Assembly: GCF_902806685.2 (NCBI RefSeq)
Contig: NC_048562.1
Coordinates: forward strand, 4,424,520 to 4,488,519
Reading direction: 5' to 3'
Length of the DNA: 64,000 nucleotides
Source of the DNA: Maniola hyperantus
Lineage: Eukaryota > Arthropoda > Insecta > Lepidoptera > Nymphalidae
Positions 10,311 through 20,614 of this stretch are shown here, piece by piece. A program made the translations under genes and the position numbers. Numbering within the stretch: position 1 is the first letter of the stretch; every line of letters starts with the position of its first letter. The notes beneath the pieces were generated by a model, which did not search any database, was not told where the DNA came from, and saw nothing but the letters and a program-made list of their open reading frames with translations.

Positions 10311-11230
10311 TTTCCTACGATCCTTGCCATTCACTGAGACTTTCCATCGTCCTTCTACTTCCTCATACCTGAGTGATCGAAAACTGGTAACGAGTCAAGT
10401 AATTAAATTGTATCAAGTGTATGATGTATTCAGCTCATTGTTTGTATGGCCGCCTGTTACACCGTTGCGTAACTATGCGAACGAATAAACAATAGTTCAG
10501 AATACTTGAAAATATTTTCACTACAGTATTCCAAGATATAAAAGTAACCTGTGTCACTCTAGGTCTCAGGTAAATACGGAAAACATAGGCTTGTTCGTGA
10601 TGAGTTGGTCATTCAAAATGGTTAACGCCAACACTTTTCTGTCTTTGTCATTTATACGGGATTACGTAACAGAGAGAGCCCTAGGTATACTAACTTCTCT
10701 CCGTGGATAGAGTAGGTATAGCAGTGGATGTCTATGACAAAATTGTCGACGACCAGTGTCGCTTTGAAACGTACGTTTTTACAACATCCTAACTAGCAAA
10801 AAAATATTTTTTTCGTTCATTCAGAAATTTTGTGCTTTAAATAAACATTCAGATATTGTAATTCAGTTCCGACCGACCTTCACTACGAATAAATTCACTT
10901 TATCACAGCTTAACGAGACACTTATACAGTCGGTCGACGGTCGAATTCTAATACAGACGGACAGTACAGACGGTCGAATTCTATGTTCGACATCTACCAT
11001 TCAATAATAGGGTGATGGATAGGAAAAAATATGTCTACAAGTCAAATAGCGGCTTTTTATCTAAAGTCAAAACACGTAAACTAAAGTCAAAGGTCAAGTA
11101 GGGGAGCTTGTATGAAATTCATTGATGTGACGTCATAAAGATTTGACGTAATTTGAGGTACTTTTTTTATTATTTAATTTATTAATGAATCTCTTTAATA
11201 ATGAATTCTAGTTCTATAAACTACCGTTAC
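10311..11230. other. Non-coding region with a family R5 fragment
   Basis: Around 11000-11160 the reverse complement of the R5 repeat (15962, 30832) is recognisable from TGACGTCATAAAG and GGGAGCTTGTATGAAAT. The rest is unassigned. Confidence 0.4.
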
Positions 11231-11620
11231 ACAAAATATCTCTTCTTCTTCTTCTTCCTTACCTTATCCCACGCTACGTGGGGTCGGCACAACATGTCTT
11301 CTTCTTGTTACACAAAATATCACATCTATTTATTACTACAGTGCAAGACCCTATTGGGTATATAGGTGCTACGACCGTAAAGCCGGCGTCGTCTCACTGT
11401 ATTTAACTACGCTGTGTTTAAATAATGTAATATCGTATATTTTGTCGTAATATTACTATCCGTGCACCAAAATCCACGCTCTAATTTCACAGGAACCTAA
11501 CACTTTAGGCCGCATGGCCCGATACACTTTACAAGGTGATGACCTAAATTCGAACTAGTTTTGTATAAGACCTGAACGGTCATAGAACGAGCGCTTATGT
11601 AGCTGAAAGTTTATATGAAA

Positions 11621-11790
11621 CTAGATGATGCCCGCGACTTCGGCCGCGTGGATTTAGAGTTCCGAAAAATCCCGTGGGAACTCGTGGGAAAAAAGTAGTC
11701 CATGTCCTTCCCGGGAATGTGAGCTAACTCTGTACCAAATTTCATCAAAATCGGTTAAACTGTTGGGCCATGTTTACATGCCCACAGGCT
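11621..11790 (-). mobile_element. Helitron-type H2 fragment
   Basis: CTAG at 11621-11624 is followed by GATGCCCGCGACTTCGGCCG on the plus strand, with the internal H2 block ACTCTGTACCAAATTTCATC. The start end is lost. Confidence 0.55.
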
Positions 11791-11859
11791 TTAGCCTTTC
11801 ATCAAATACCTTCAAGATGCCCCACCAGTTCTTGAACTATTTCTTATTGTAAAAACACG

Positions 11860-12044
11860 TACAGAAACACGGCCGAAAGTGATGAACATCGGCCTTTACA
11901 ATGACATTTCATCTTTGTAGAGCGTTGCCTCTGTCACTCATACCCATATGACGCTTTGTCGGTCTCAACGACCGAGACAGTGCTCTACAAATCTGGTGTC
12001 TCCTTCTAAAGATCGATGTTCATCACTTTTGGCCGCGTACTGTA
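11860..12044. mobile_element. MITE with TACAG...CTGTA ends
   Basis: The ends TACAGAAACACGGCCGAAAG and CTTTTGGCCGCGTACTGTA are imperfect inverted repeats extending over GTGATGAACATCG and its complement. The core GTAGAGCGTTG and CTGTCACTCAT is shared with the MITE at 45138-45298. Confidence 0.6.
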
Positions 12045-12149
12045 TAAAGTTTGCGTATAGACAAAACAAAATATTAGGATATCCTCATCGATATAAATGA
12101 CAAGATATGCCCAAGCGAACAAAATATTTCACGGTTTTCTAATCTATTC

Positions 12150-12640
12150 TATCTAAATCAGCCTGTGCTGTCCCACGTCTGGGCAAAGGCCTCCCTCCGA
12201 TCCTTCCACAATTTTTTATTTCGTGCCTCTTCAGGCCACGTAACTGTAAATTTATCTAATTCATCACGTCAACGTCGCCTCGGCCGACCACGCTGGCGTT
12301 GATGATTCTGGGGCGTCCAAAAAGAAGCCGATTTGGCCCATAACTCATCTGGCATACGGCACACATGACCTGCCCAGTCCCATTTGAGTAAAGCGGCTGC
12401 AAGGCCAACGTCAGCTACTCGCGTTTTGGAACGTATATGAGAATTTCTTACGCGATCTGCTAGTTTTATACCTAGTATGCTGCGTTCCATGGCTCTTTGG
12501 CAAACCTTGAGCTTGGACTTTTGAGAGTTTGTCAGGGACCAAGTCTGAGCACCATACGTGAGAGTTGGCAGAATGCAAATGTCCATGAGCTTTTCGCTTT
12601 TTACGGTTTTGGAACCAAATAAATCAGCGCCACCTCTTAG
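12150..12640 (-). pseudogene. RTE-type LINE, C-terminal reverse transcriptase fragment
   Basis: The 105-codon frame at 12269-12586 reads as the end of an RTE-like reverse transcriptase: LPTLTYGAQTWSLT, then KLKVCQRAMERSILGIKL, KWDWAGHVCRMPD and a final GRPRRR. The 3' UTR side (12160-12240) has the CCCAGACGTGGGACAGCACA block common in insect RTE ends. The polymerase core is absent, so this is a dead 5'-truncated copy. Confidence 0.75.
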
Positions 12641-13129
12641 ATACTAATGAACGACCCGTTTGAAATCCAGACGTCACTGAGGTTGCATTGGTGCTAAAGA
12701 ACCACTGAGTCGGTGCCATTTGGTTAGTTCAATAGCCCTGTCCATACGAAGTAATATATATAAGTCAATGGATATCCTAAATGGAACATTATAAAGGACT
12801 ACTATGCAATTGGCCTTTTATCGAAGGTTGTAGGCGTTATCCCTATGTATTAAACATTGTTTAGTTGTGAACTGCTGTTATCTATAACTGGTTACATATT
12901 TTATCCTAGCTTCGCAAGGGTGGGCTTTACTTATACTATAGACTAGATTTAAAGCAATGTAAACACCCTTTTTATTTGTGAATGAAAACTTTTTTTTTTA
13001 TATTCAATCGTACGGAAAAATCGTAACACTAAAAAGAAAAACAGAAGTGGACAAGGTAGAACTAATCTCTAAGAAATCTCTACCAGTGATCTCTCGTCTG
13101 GCGAGTCCCACATACCTTCCCTGGCTGGC
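12641..13129. other. Non-coding spacer
   Basis: No gene seen. (GGCT)n precedes the SINE on its right. Confidence 0.35.
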
Positions 13130-13420
13130 TGGCTGGCTGGATGACTGAGTGACTGCAGAGCACGGGTCTCCTCTCAGAGTGAGAAGGGTTTGGCCATAGT
13201 CTACCACGCTGGCCAAGTGCGGATTGGTAGACTTCACACACCTCTGAGAACATTATGGAGAACTCTCAGGCATGCAGGTTTTCACACGATGTTTTCCTTC
13301 ACCGTTAAAGCATGTGATATTCAATTACTTAAAACGCACATAACTCCGAAAAGTTAGAGGTGCGTGAACGGGATCGAACCCCCGACCTCCGATAAGAGGC
13401 TAACACAGCTTCAACGATTT
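13130..13420 (-). mobile_element. SINE-1 copy
   Basis: Reverse-strand body plus the box B part (GGGATCGAACCCCCGACCTC on the plus strand). The box A side is truncated at about 13410. Confidence 0.7.
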
Positions 13421-13468
13421 ATATAAACTGTGTAAAATATGTTTTTCTAAAGCAATTAATTTATGGCG

Positions 13469-13876
13469 TTTTTTAGGGTTCCGTACCTCAAAAGGAAAAA
13501 CGGAACCCTTATAGGATCACTTTGTTGTCTGTCTGTCTGTCAAGAAACCTACAGGGTACTTCCCGTTGACCTAGAATCATGAAATTTGGCAGGTAGGTAG
13601 ATCTTATATAGCTGACATTTGGGGAAAAATCTGAAAACCGTGAATTTAGGGTTAAATCACACAAAAAAAATTAAATCGTGGTCATGAACTAATAATTAGT
13701 ATTTTCAATTATCAAATTAAGATAACTATATCAAGTGGGGCTTCACTTGTGGATTCTAAAACAGATTTTTATTTATTTTTATGAATCATAGTTTTTGATT
13801 TATCGTGCAAAATGTCGAAAAATTACGACTGTAGTACGGAACCCTCGCTGCCCGACTCGCACTTGGCCGGTTTTTT
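13469..13876 (+). repeat. Family R dispersed repeat, copy 4
   Basis: TTTTTTAGGGTTCCGTACCT to ACTTGGCCGG plus T6, with a small internal deletion around GGGGCTTCACTTGTGG. Confidence 0.8.
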
Positions 13877-13930
13877 CGAAACAGAGTACCTATCTACAGC
13901 TAATGAGAGAAAATGTATGGATATAAACGA

Positions 13931-14689
13931 CTAGCTGATCCCCGCGGCTTCGCCCGCGTAGATTTAGGTTTTTAAAGATCCCGTATAGCCTATGTCACTC
14001 AGGAATAATGTAGCTTTCTACTGGTGAAAGAATTTTTAAAATCGGTTCAGTAGTTCTAAAGATTACCCCCTACAAACAAACTTAACGACATTACCTCTTT
14101 ATATAATACAACGGGCCGTGCAGCAGAAATCGTAATATTTTAATTTCGCCATAACTTCAAAACCAAACGTCCAATTTTAATCATTCAAAGACCAAATATT
14201 ATCTCCATAAACTGTTCTTAGTGATGAAATCATTATTTTGATAAGGATTAATAGCATGAGTAAAATAAACGCGTTTAAATGTAGTCCAAAAAAAATTCAA
14301 GATTTTTAAATAAAAAAATGGTTGCTGTGCCTCACTCGACATAGATGGGTATAGTGTGTCGCGGACTTTTTTGTAGATATTTATAAGATCTACAATTAAT
14401 TAGAACATTTTATGGTTCTATCTTTTATAGTTTAGGCAGCGTACGCAAAATAAGTAACTTTTCTGGTTGATTTTTTACACCTTGTGTCCGAAAAACCCAA
14501 ATATCTTACGGAACCCTATTTTTTTCCAAAATAAAATATAGCCTATGTTACTCGTGGATAATGTAGCTTTCGAATGGTGAAAGAATTTTTAAAATCGGTC
14601 CAGTAGTTTTTGAGCCTATTCAGTACAAACAAACAAACAAACAAACAAACAAACAAACAAAGTTTTCCTCTTTATAATATTAGTGTAGA
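13931..14689 (-). mobile_element. Helitron-type element, about 760 bp, both ends present
   Basis: The minus-strand start TCTACACTAATATTATAAAG is at 14689 and the CTAG end at 13931-13934, preceded by the hairpin-like CGCGGGCGAAGCCGCGGGGA. It contains a (CAAA)n microsatellite at about 14628-14660. No helicase frame, so non-autonomous. Confidence 0.65.
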
Positions 14690-14801
14690 CAATAAAAGCT
14701 TAAGTGTATCTGATTAATGATTCTATTTCATGCTCAACTTGTACCTTATATGTCTCGTACCTACATGTTTTACAAAAACACAAGTTGTAATTTATATACG
14801 C

Positions 14802-15176
14802 CTAGCAACCGCCCGCAACTACGTTCGCGTGGATTTCTTCTTTTGGTCTTATTTTTAAATTCCGAGGGAACACTTACATTTTCCGAGATAAAAATTAGTC
14901 TATGTCACTCTCCAGGTCTTTGGGTGAGATCTATAGAGCGCACTCTGACTTAACTTAGACTTAAGACAGAGTTAAAACGAGACAGAGCTATATCTCTCAC
15001 ATGAATCTGTCTCGTCGAACTCAATCTTAAGTCTGAGCAAAGTCAAAGTGCGCTCTATAGATCTCAGCCTTAAACTGTAAACATGTAAAAATCACGTCGA
15101 TCCGTTGCTCCGTTGGGACGTGATTGAAGGACAAACCAACAAAAATACATTTTCGCATTTATAATATAGGTAGTGA
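14802..15176 (-). mobile_element. Helitron-type H2 element, interrupted by a MITE
   Basis: CTAG at 14802-14805 and the minus-strand start TCACTACCTATATTATAAAT at 15176. The internal block AATCACGTCGATCCG places it in H2. The next minus-strand element's CTAG abuts its TC directly at 15177. Confidence 0.65.
14921..15069. mobile_element. MITE nested in the Helitron
   Basis: Inverted ends TGAGATCTATAGAGCGCACT and AGTGCGCTCTATAGATCTCA enclose about 150 bp. The Helitron sequence resumes on both sides. Confidence 0.65.
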
Positions 15177-15393
15177 CTAGCTTTTACCCGCGACTTTGTC
15201 CACGTGATTTAATGTATACTTAGCGCTCGGGGCAAAATTCTTTATTGATGATTTAGCTATTTATCAGTGAAAATTCTTTCACTGATAAATAGCTACATCA
15301 GTGAAAGAACTTTTAGAATCGGAACATTACTTTCAGAGATTACTCCCTACATACAAACACACAAATTTTAGCTCTTTATAATATTCGTATAGA
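15177..15393 (-). mobile_element. Helitron-type element, tandem partner
   Basis: CTAG at 15177-15180 directly abuts the TC of the preceding element. The far end is TCTATACGAATATTATAAAG. Contains a local duplicated hairpin around CTATTTATCAGTGAAAATTC. Confidence 0.6.
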
Positions 15394-15709
15394 ATAGCTG
15401 ATTGCAAAACATTTTTTTGTCTGAACGATCGCGCGTTACCTATTCTACTTTAATGGTACATTCACGCAAGTGCTAAGAACAACTGTATAAAGTTTCAACT
15501 CAACAGTATAAACGATACCCGAACGAATCGGTAGCGGACAGATAGACAAGCATTAAGTTTTATATGCGTTTACTATGTTCATATTTTATTAATGTTATTA
15601 GGTTACACGGTATACGATATGATCATATATGTTTTAGAGGTTTTGTATGTTTTTCTATGAATTATTATGATTCTAACATTGAAGTGTAGGTCTTTTGTTT
15701 TATACATAA

Positions 15710-15917
15710 CTGGCTTATGCTCGCGACTTCGTCCGCGCAAACCCCTATATGACCCCCTTAGGGATTGAATTTTCAAAAACCCTTTCTTAGCGAATGCCTA
15801 CGTCATAATAGCTATCTGAATACCAAATTTCATCCCGATCCGTCCAGTAGTTTGAGCTGTGCGTTGATAGATCAGTCAGTCAGTCAGTCAGTCACCTTTC
15901 CTTTTTATATATTTAGA
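15710..15917 (-). mobile_element. Helitron-type H1 element
   Basis: Minus-strand start TCTAAATATATAAAAAGG at 15917. The end is mutated to CTGG at 15710. CTAG of another fragment (15918-15961, with CCGCAACTTCGTCGG) follows immediately. Confidence 0.6.
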
Positions 15918-15961
15918 CTAGATTTTTTTCCGCAACTTCGTCGGCGCGATTTAATTGGAAT

Positions 15962-16215
15962 GATGACTATATGTCAAAAATAAATTATTTCTTAGGAACT
16001 ATTAAATAGGAGGGTCTTCCAAAATTCGTAAAATCCACGTCAGCTGTTAGTTTTAAGTTTACTAAACATTTGAAAATATCGATTCAACTAAAAAAGTACT
16101 TCAAATTACTTCAATCGTTTATGACGTCACATCTGTGTATTTCATACAAGCTCCCTTACTAAGCAAGCGTTTTGACGTTTGATAAAAAGTCGCTGATTTC
16201 ACTAGTAGCCATCAT
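15962..16215. repeat. R5 dispersed repeat, copy 1
   Basis: Shares with 30832-31090 the ordered blocks TCAAAAATAAATTATTTCT, AAATCCACGTC, AAAAAAGTACTTCA, TGACGTCACAT and GTTTTGACGTTTGATAAAAA. No coding content and class unknown. Confidence 0.6.
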
Positions 16216-16394
16216 CCCTATTCATAGCCTATACAGTGCGACAAGGCTCTCTTGGCACTTGAGTGACATTGTCAGGGGGGCGCTGTTGGAGAACAAATAG
16301 GCTTAGAATATTCAAACAAGAACAAAGGGGACACTTGACAACATTAGTTCCGATTTTCGCCACACGCCAAGATAGACTTGTCGCACTGTAGGTA

Positions 16395-16640
16395 CTCACT
16401 CGGGGATAATGTAGCTATCTATCTATCAGTGAAAGAATTTTCAGAATCCTATCATTATTTCCGGAGATCACCCCATAAATCCTAACTTTACCTCTTTGTA
16501 GCTAATATTAGCATAGACTAGCTGATTTCTTTGACTTAGTTCGCGTGGATTTAGCAGTTTTCAGGATTACGTTCTAGGATTTCTCAAAATCCCTTGTTGT
16601 AGAGTTTTAACAAAAGAGTAATTATTATAAAGTTCCTCCC
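16395..16640 (-). mobile_element. Two abutting Helitron-type fragments
   Basis: The H2-like piece ends (minus-strand start) TCTATGCTAATATTAGC at 16517. CTAG of the next piece is at 16518-16521, followed by TTAGTTCGCGTGGATTTAG. Another direct CTAG|TC junction. Confidence 0.55.
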
Positions 16641-16649
16641 GATTCAATA

Positions 16650-16770
16650 TTTAATTACCTTAAACGCACATAACTCCGAAAAGTTAGAGGTGCGTGCCCG
16701 GGATCGAATCCTCGACCTCTGTTTAAAAGGCGTATATCCTAACCACTAGGCTATCAAAGCTTTTTACATT
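16650..16770 (-). mobile_element. SINE-1 head fragment
   Basis: tRNA-like part only: minus strand GATAGCCTAGTGGTTAGGAT and GGATTCGATCCCGGGCACGC. The body is missing. Confidence 0.65.
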
Positions 16771-16784
16771 TAGTAACATCCTCA

Positions 16785-17010
16785 TCATCATGATCAACCC
16801 ATCGCCGGCTCACTATAGAGCACGGGTCTCCTCTCAGAGTGAGAGGGGTTTTGGCCATAGTCTACCACGCTGGCCATGTGCGGATTGGTAGACTTCACAC
16901 ACCTTTGAGAAAATTATGGAGAACTCTCAAGCATGCACCTGCATCGTGAGGAAACCTTTCCTCACGATGTTTTCCTTCACCGTCAAAGCAAGTGATATTT
17001 AATTACTTAC
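16785..17010 (-). mobile_element. SINE-1 body fragment
   Basis: The body and the CATCATCATGATCAACCC end only. It is out of order with the neighbouring head fragment, so these are two separate insertions. Confidence 0.65.
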
Positions 17011-17407
17011 TTAGTAACATACAGGTAGCGAATTATTGCGATCTCTCGGCTAGTGGGCGGTAGCCTTAAGAGTTCGTCCCGGTGTGACAGGCGGCCGGGC
17101 GATGCGGGCACCTTAAATGTCACGTGGTATGCTGAGATACATTGTTTTTCGTTTGAAACCTCAGAGCCAGGGCTTCCTGCTCCGCCTAGCTGATCTCTGC
17201 TACATTATCACCAGAATACATAGAGTTAGAAAACTAATAGAAATGGTTAATGAAATATTCAATCACAAACATAATATAGAATATTAGGCATATTTTTTTC
17301 CCCATAATTTTTTCTTTACAATTTACACCCATCTGTTTTTTTCATCACTGCTTTCTGTGTAGTGTAATTATTATAAAGTTCCTCCCGGTTCACTATATTA
17401 TAATCTA
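17011..17407. other. Non-coding spacer
   Basis: GC-rich stretch around 17040-17130, no gene recognised. Confidence 0.35.
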
Positions 17408-17669
17408 CTAGCTTATGCTCGCGACTTCGTCCGCGTGGACTACACAAATTTCAAACCCCAATTTCACCCCCTTAGGGGTTGAATTTTCAAACATCCTTTC
17501 TTAGCGAATGCCTACGTCATAATAGCTATCTGCATGCCAAATTTCAGCCCGATCCGTCCAGTAGTTTGAGCTGTGCGTTGATAGATCAGTCAGTCAGTCA
17601 GTCATTCAGTCAGTCAGTCAGTCAGTCAGTCAGTCAGTCAGTCACCTTTTCCTTTTATATATTTATAGA
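17408..17669 (-). mobile_element. Helitron-type H1 element with (TCAG)n
   Basis: CTAG at 17408-17411, minus-strand start TCTATAAATATATAAAAGG at 17669. A (CAGT)n microsatellite at about 17587-17645 is the expanded form of the CAGTCAGT tract found in all H1 copies. Confidence 0.7.
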
Positions 17670-18017
17670 TATAGCATAACTCCGAAAACTCAACTAATTC
17701 ATAGCATATTAACTACTTGACCAAACTGAGTTAAAAAGACCAAAAAAAATCACAAAATAATATAAATATTACGATTAAAATTTCAATACAGATAAATTAC
17801 AAAAAAAAGCCAACCAGTCCGAAAAAATTAAAAACAATCCTTCGAGAGCCAATTAAAAGAAATTAAAAAGGCCCTGACAATATCATCTGTCACTTGTACA
17901 ACTTGACAACAACAACAATACGGATCGCCTCTATATTTTTTAAATGCCACAAACAAAAACAGGTAAGTGCTTTATCGTAGCAATGATTACGGGCACTTTC
18001 AACGTACACACGACACG

Positions 18018-18050
18018 TATAAAAGACCTCTGCAGCACCAGAAATGTACA
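18018..18050 (+). promoter_or_regulatory. Q1 core promoter
   Basis: TATAAAA at 18018-18024 and an ACAGT initiator with A at about 18050, spacing 32 bp. The stretch from about 17890 to the ATG is strongly conserved with the Q2 promoter at 31369-31401. Confidence 0.7.
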
Positions 18051-18084
18051 GTAGCTCTCGAGTAGTCTGACAAAGAAGTTCACG

Positions 18085-20574
18085 ATGAGATTCCTGGTAA
18101 GGCATCATTTATCTTATCAGATAACAATTTAAAAATATTAATAACACGGGAAGCGCGATCTTGACATAATTAAAAAGAACCAAATTTTTCATACGCGGGA
18201 ATTTCAATATATATCTATACCTATTATAAAATAACTTAATTATTGAAAATTTTAGAAACGAGATCTTCACATAAAAAGAATCAAATTTTTCATACGCTGG
18301 AAATTGAATCTTGAAAAGAAAATACCTTAATTATTATTGTGATAAGAAATGACACGGGATCATTACAGAAAAAGAACCTAATTTTTCGTGTGCGGTAAAT
18401 TCAATCTAGATAAGAAAATAACCTAATTATTGCGATAAGAAATTACACGAAATCCTTACAGATAAAGAACCTAATTTTTCATATGCGTCAACTTCAATCT
18501 AGTAAAGAAAATAACTTAATTATTGTTAATGTGATAAGAATAAGAATGACACGGGATCATTACAGAAAAAGAACCAAATTTTTGTAGTCTTATTTATAAT
18601 CATTACTTTTTGTAGTCATGAAATTTTCAGTGTTTTGGTTCTTCTTCCTAACAAAGGTGTTAAGGGAGCTTGAAAAATATGGCTGGTAATTTATTTCAAT
18701 GATAATTTTTTCGATAATTTACGTAATTTGTTAAGTAACTAGCGTCCCACTCCGGCTTCGCCCGGGTAGCTTATTACAATTTACGGATCTCTAATTTTTG
18801 AATCCGTAAAAATCATCCGTAAAGTAGTTTGAGTTGTGCGTTCATAGATCAGTCAGTCAGTCAGTCACCTTTTCGTTTTACATATATATTAAGAAGATTA
18901 TCCATCAATTTCACAATACTTTATTCTTTAACATAGTAACGACTTTTCTTACAGATACATTTTTTTTAAAAATACGAATATTAGCCATGTTAAATGACTT
19001 GTGCAACGGGCGGGGTTTGAACCGTCGACCTTTCGTTTTTCAGTCCACTCCTTTACCGGTTGAGCTATTGAGCTATTGAGGCTCATTATGTTACATTCCT
19101 AGACATCTTTTTTTCTTTTTTATGGTCTAAGAATCTGGTTCAACGAAAAAAGTTTACTCTATTTACAGTAAAAATAAAACGGTAAAGAGCCTTCATTTTG
19201 TAATACCTGAATTGTAATATGTAACATACCAACCATTTATAAAGGACCTTCTTGTATTCATTAACTTCATATAAAACAGTAATGCTAATCGAAAATCATC
19301 TTTATCATGAAGGAAATAAATGCTAAAAAGTCGTGACTGGGATAGCTCGAGAGATCTTATCAAACTGGTTTAGTTTACGCTCACTTACGCGTTTTGCATA
19401 TTTGCTATTGGTGGTCAAGGTTGCAGTCAAAGAATAAAATGTAGATGTACGAATTACATACATATACCTACATTCGATATCTAAATATATAAAAGGAAAA
19501 GCTGACCGACTGATCTATCAACGCACATCTCAAACTGCTGGACGGATCGGGCTGAAATTTGGCATACAGATAGCTATTAGAATAGAACAGAATAGAATGT
19601 TTTTTTATTCATGTAAACTTTTTAAAAGTGCTTATGAATAGTCAGGTAGTTTTGAAGAAGCCAACCGCTAAGAAAGGATTTTTAAAAATTCTACCCCTGA
19701 AGGGGTGAAATAGGGGTTTGAATCTTGTGCAGTCCACGCGGACGAAGTCGTAAGCTAGTCTAAATATATAAAAAGAAAAGCTGACCGACCGATCTATCAA
19801 TGCACAGCTCAAACTACTGGACGGATCGGGCTGAAATTTGGCATGCAGATAGCTATATGACGCAGACATCCGCTAAGGATTTTTGAAAATTCAACCCCTA
19901 AAGAGGTAAAATAAGGGTTTGAAATCCGTGTAGTCCACGCGGACGAAGTGGCGGGCTAAAGCTAGTAAATTATAAAGTTGACAAAACTAGACAGTAAAAA
20001 AATGCCGTTTAGAAATGATGATTGCTTAAACTATTTGTTGAACGCATTCTGAATATATTCGTTAAACACCATAATTCTCAAAAAATGAAACGTAAACGTG
20101 TCAATTTCACGCCAAATTAAAAATATTACGCACATAATAAAGTCAATTTGTACTTGATAATTTCATAAAAAGGTTTAGTAATAGGGCGTACGTGGTACAA
20201 AATAAGATAGCAAAAAAAAAACCGGCCAAGTGCGAGTTCCGGCTCGCGCAATGAGGGTTCCGTACTACAGTCGTATTTTTTCGACATTTTGCACGATAAT
20301 TCAAAAACTATGATGCATAAAAATAAATAAAAATCTGTTTTAGAATGTACAGATGAAGACCTTTCATATGATACCCCACTTGATATAGTCACTCACTTCG
20401 AAAGTTGAAAATACTAATTATTAGTTCATGACCACAATTTAATTTTTTTTGTGTGATCTAACCCTAAATTCACGGTTTTCAGATTTTTCCCCAAATGTCA
20501 GCTATAAGATCTACCTACCTGCCAAATTTCATGATTCTAGGTCAACGGGAAGTACCCTGTAGGTTTCTTGACAG

Positions 20575-20614
<40 letters not shown>

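Noticed and set aside
10051..10488. 145-codon open frame on the plus strand
   Set aside because: Its first two thirds read the Helitron H2 element at 10030-10310, whose other copies are broken in this frame.
17586..17645. CRISPR-like or tandem repeat array
   Set aside because: Simple CAGT microsatellite inside a Helitron H1; no spacers. The same applies to GTCT tracts in family R and at 52516.
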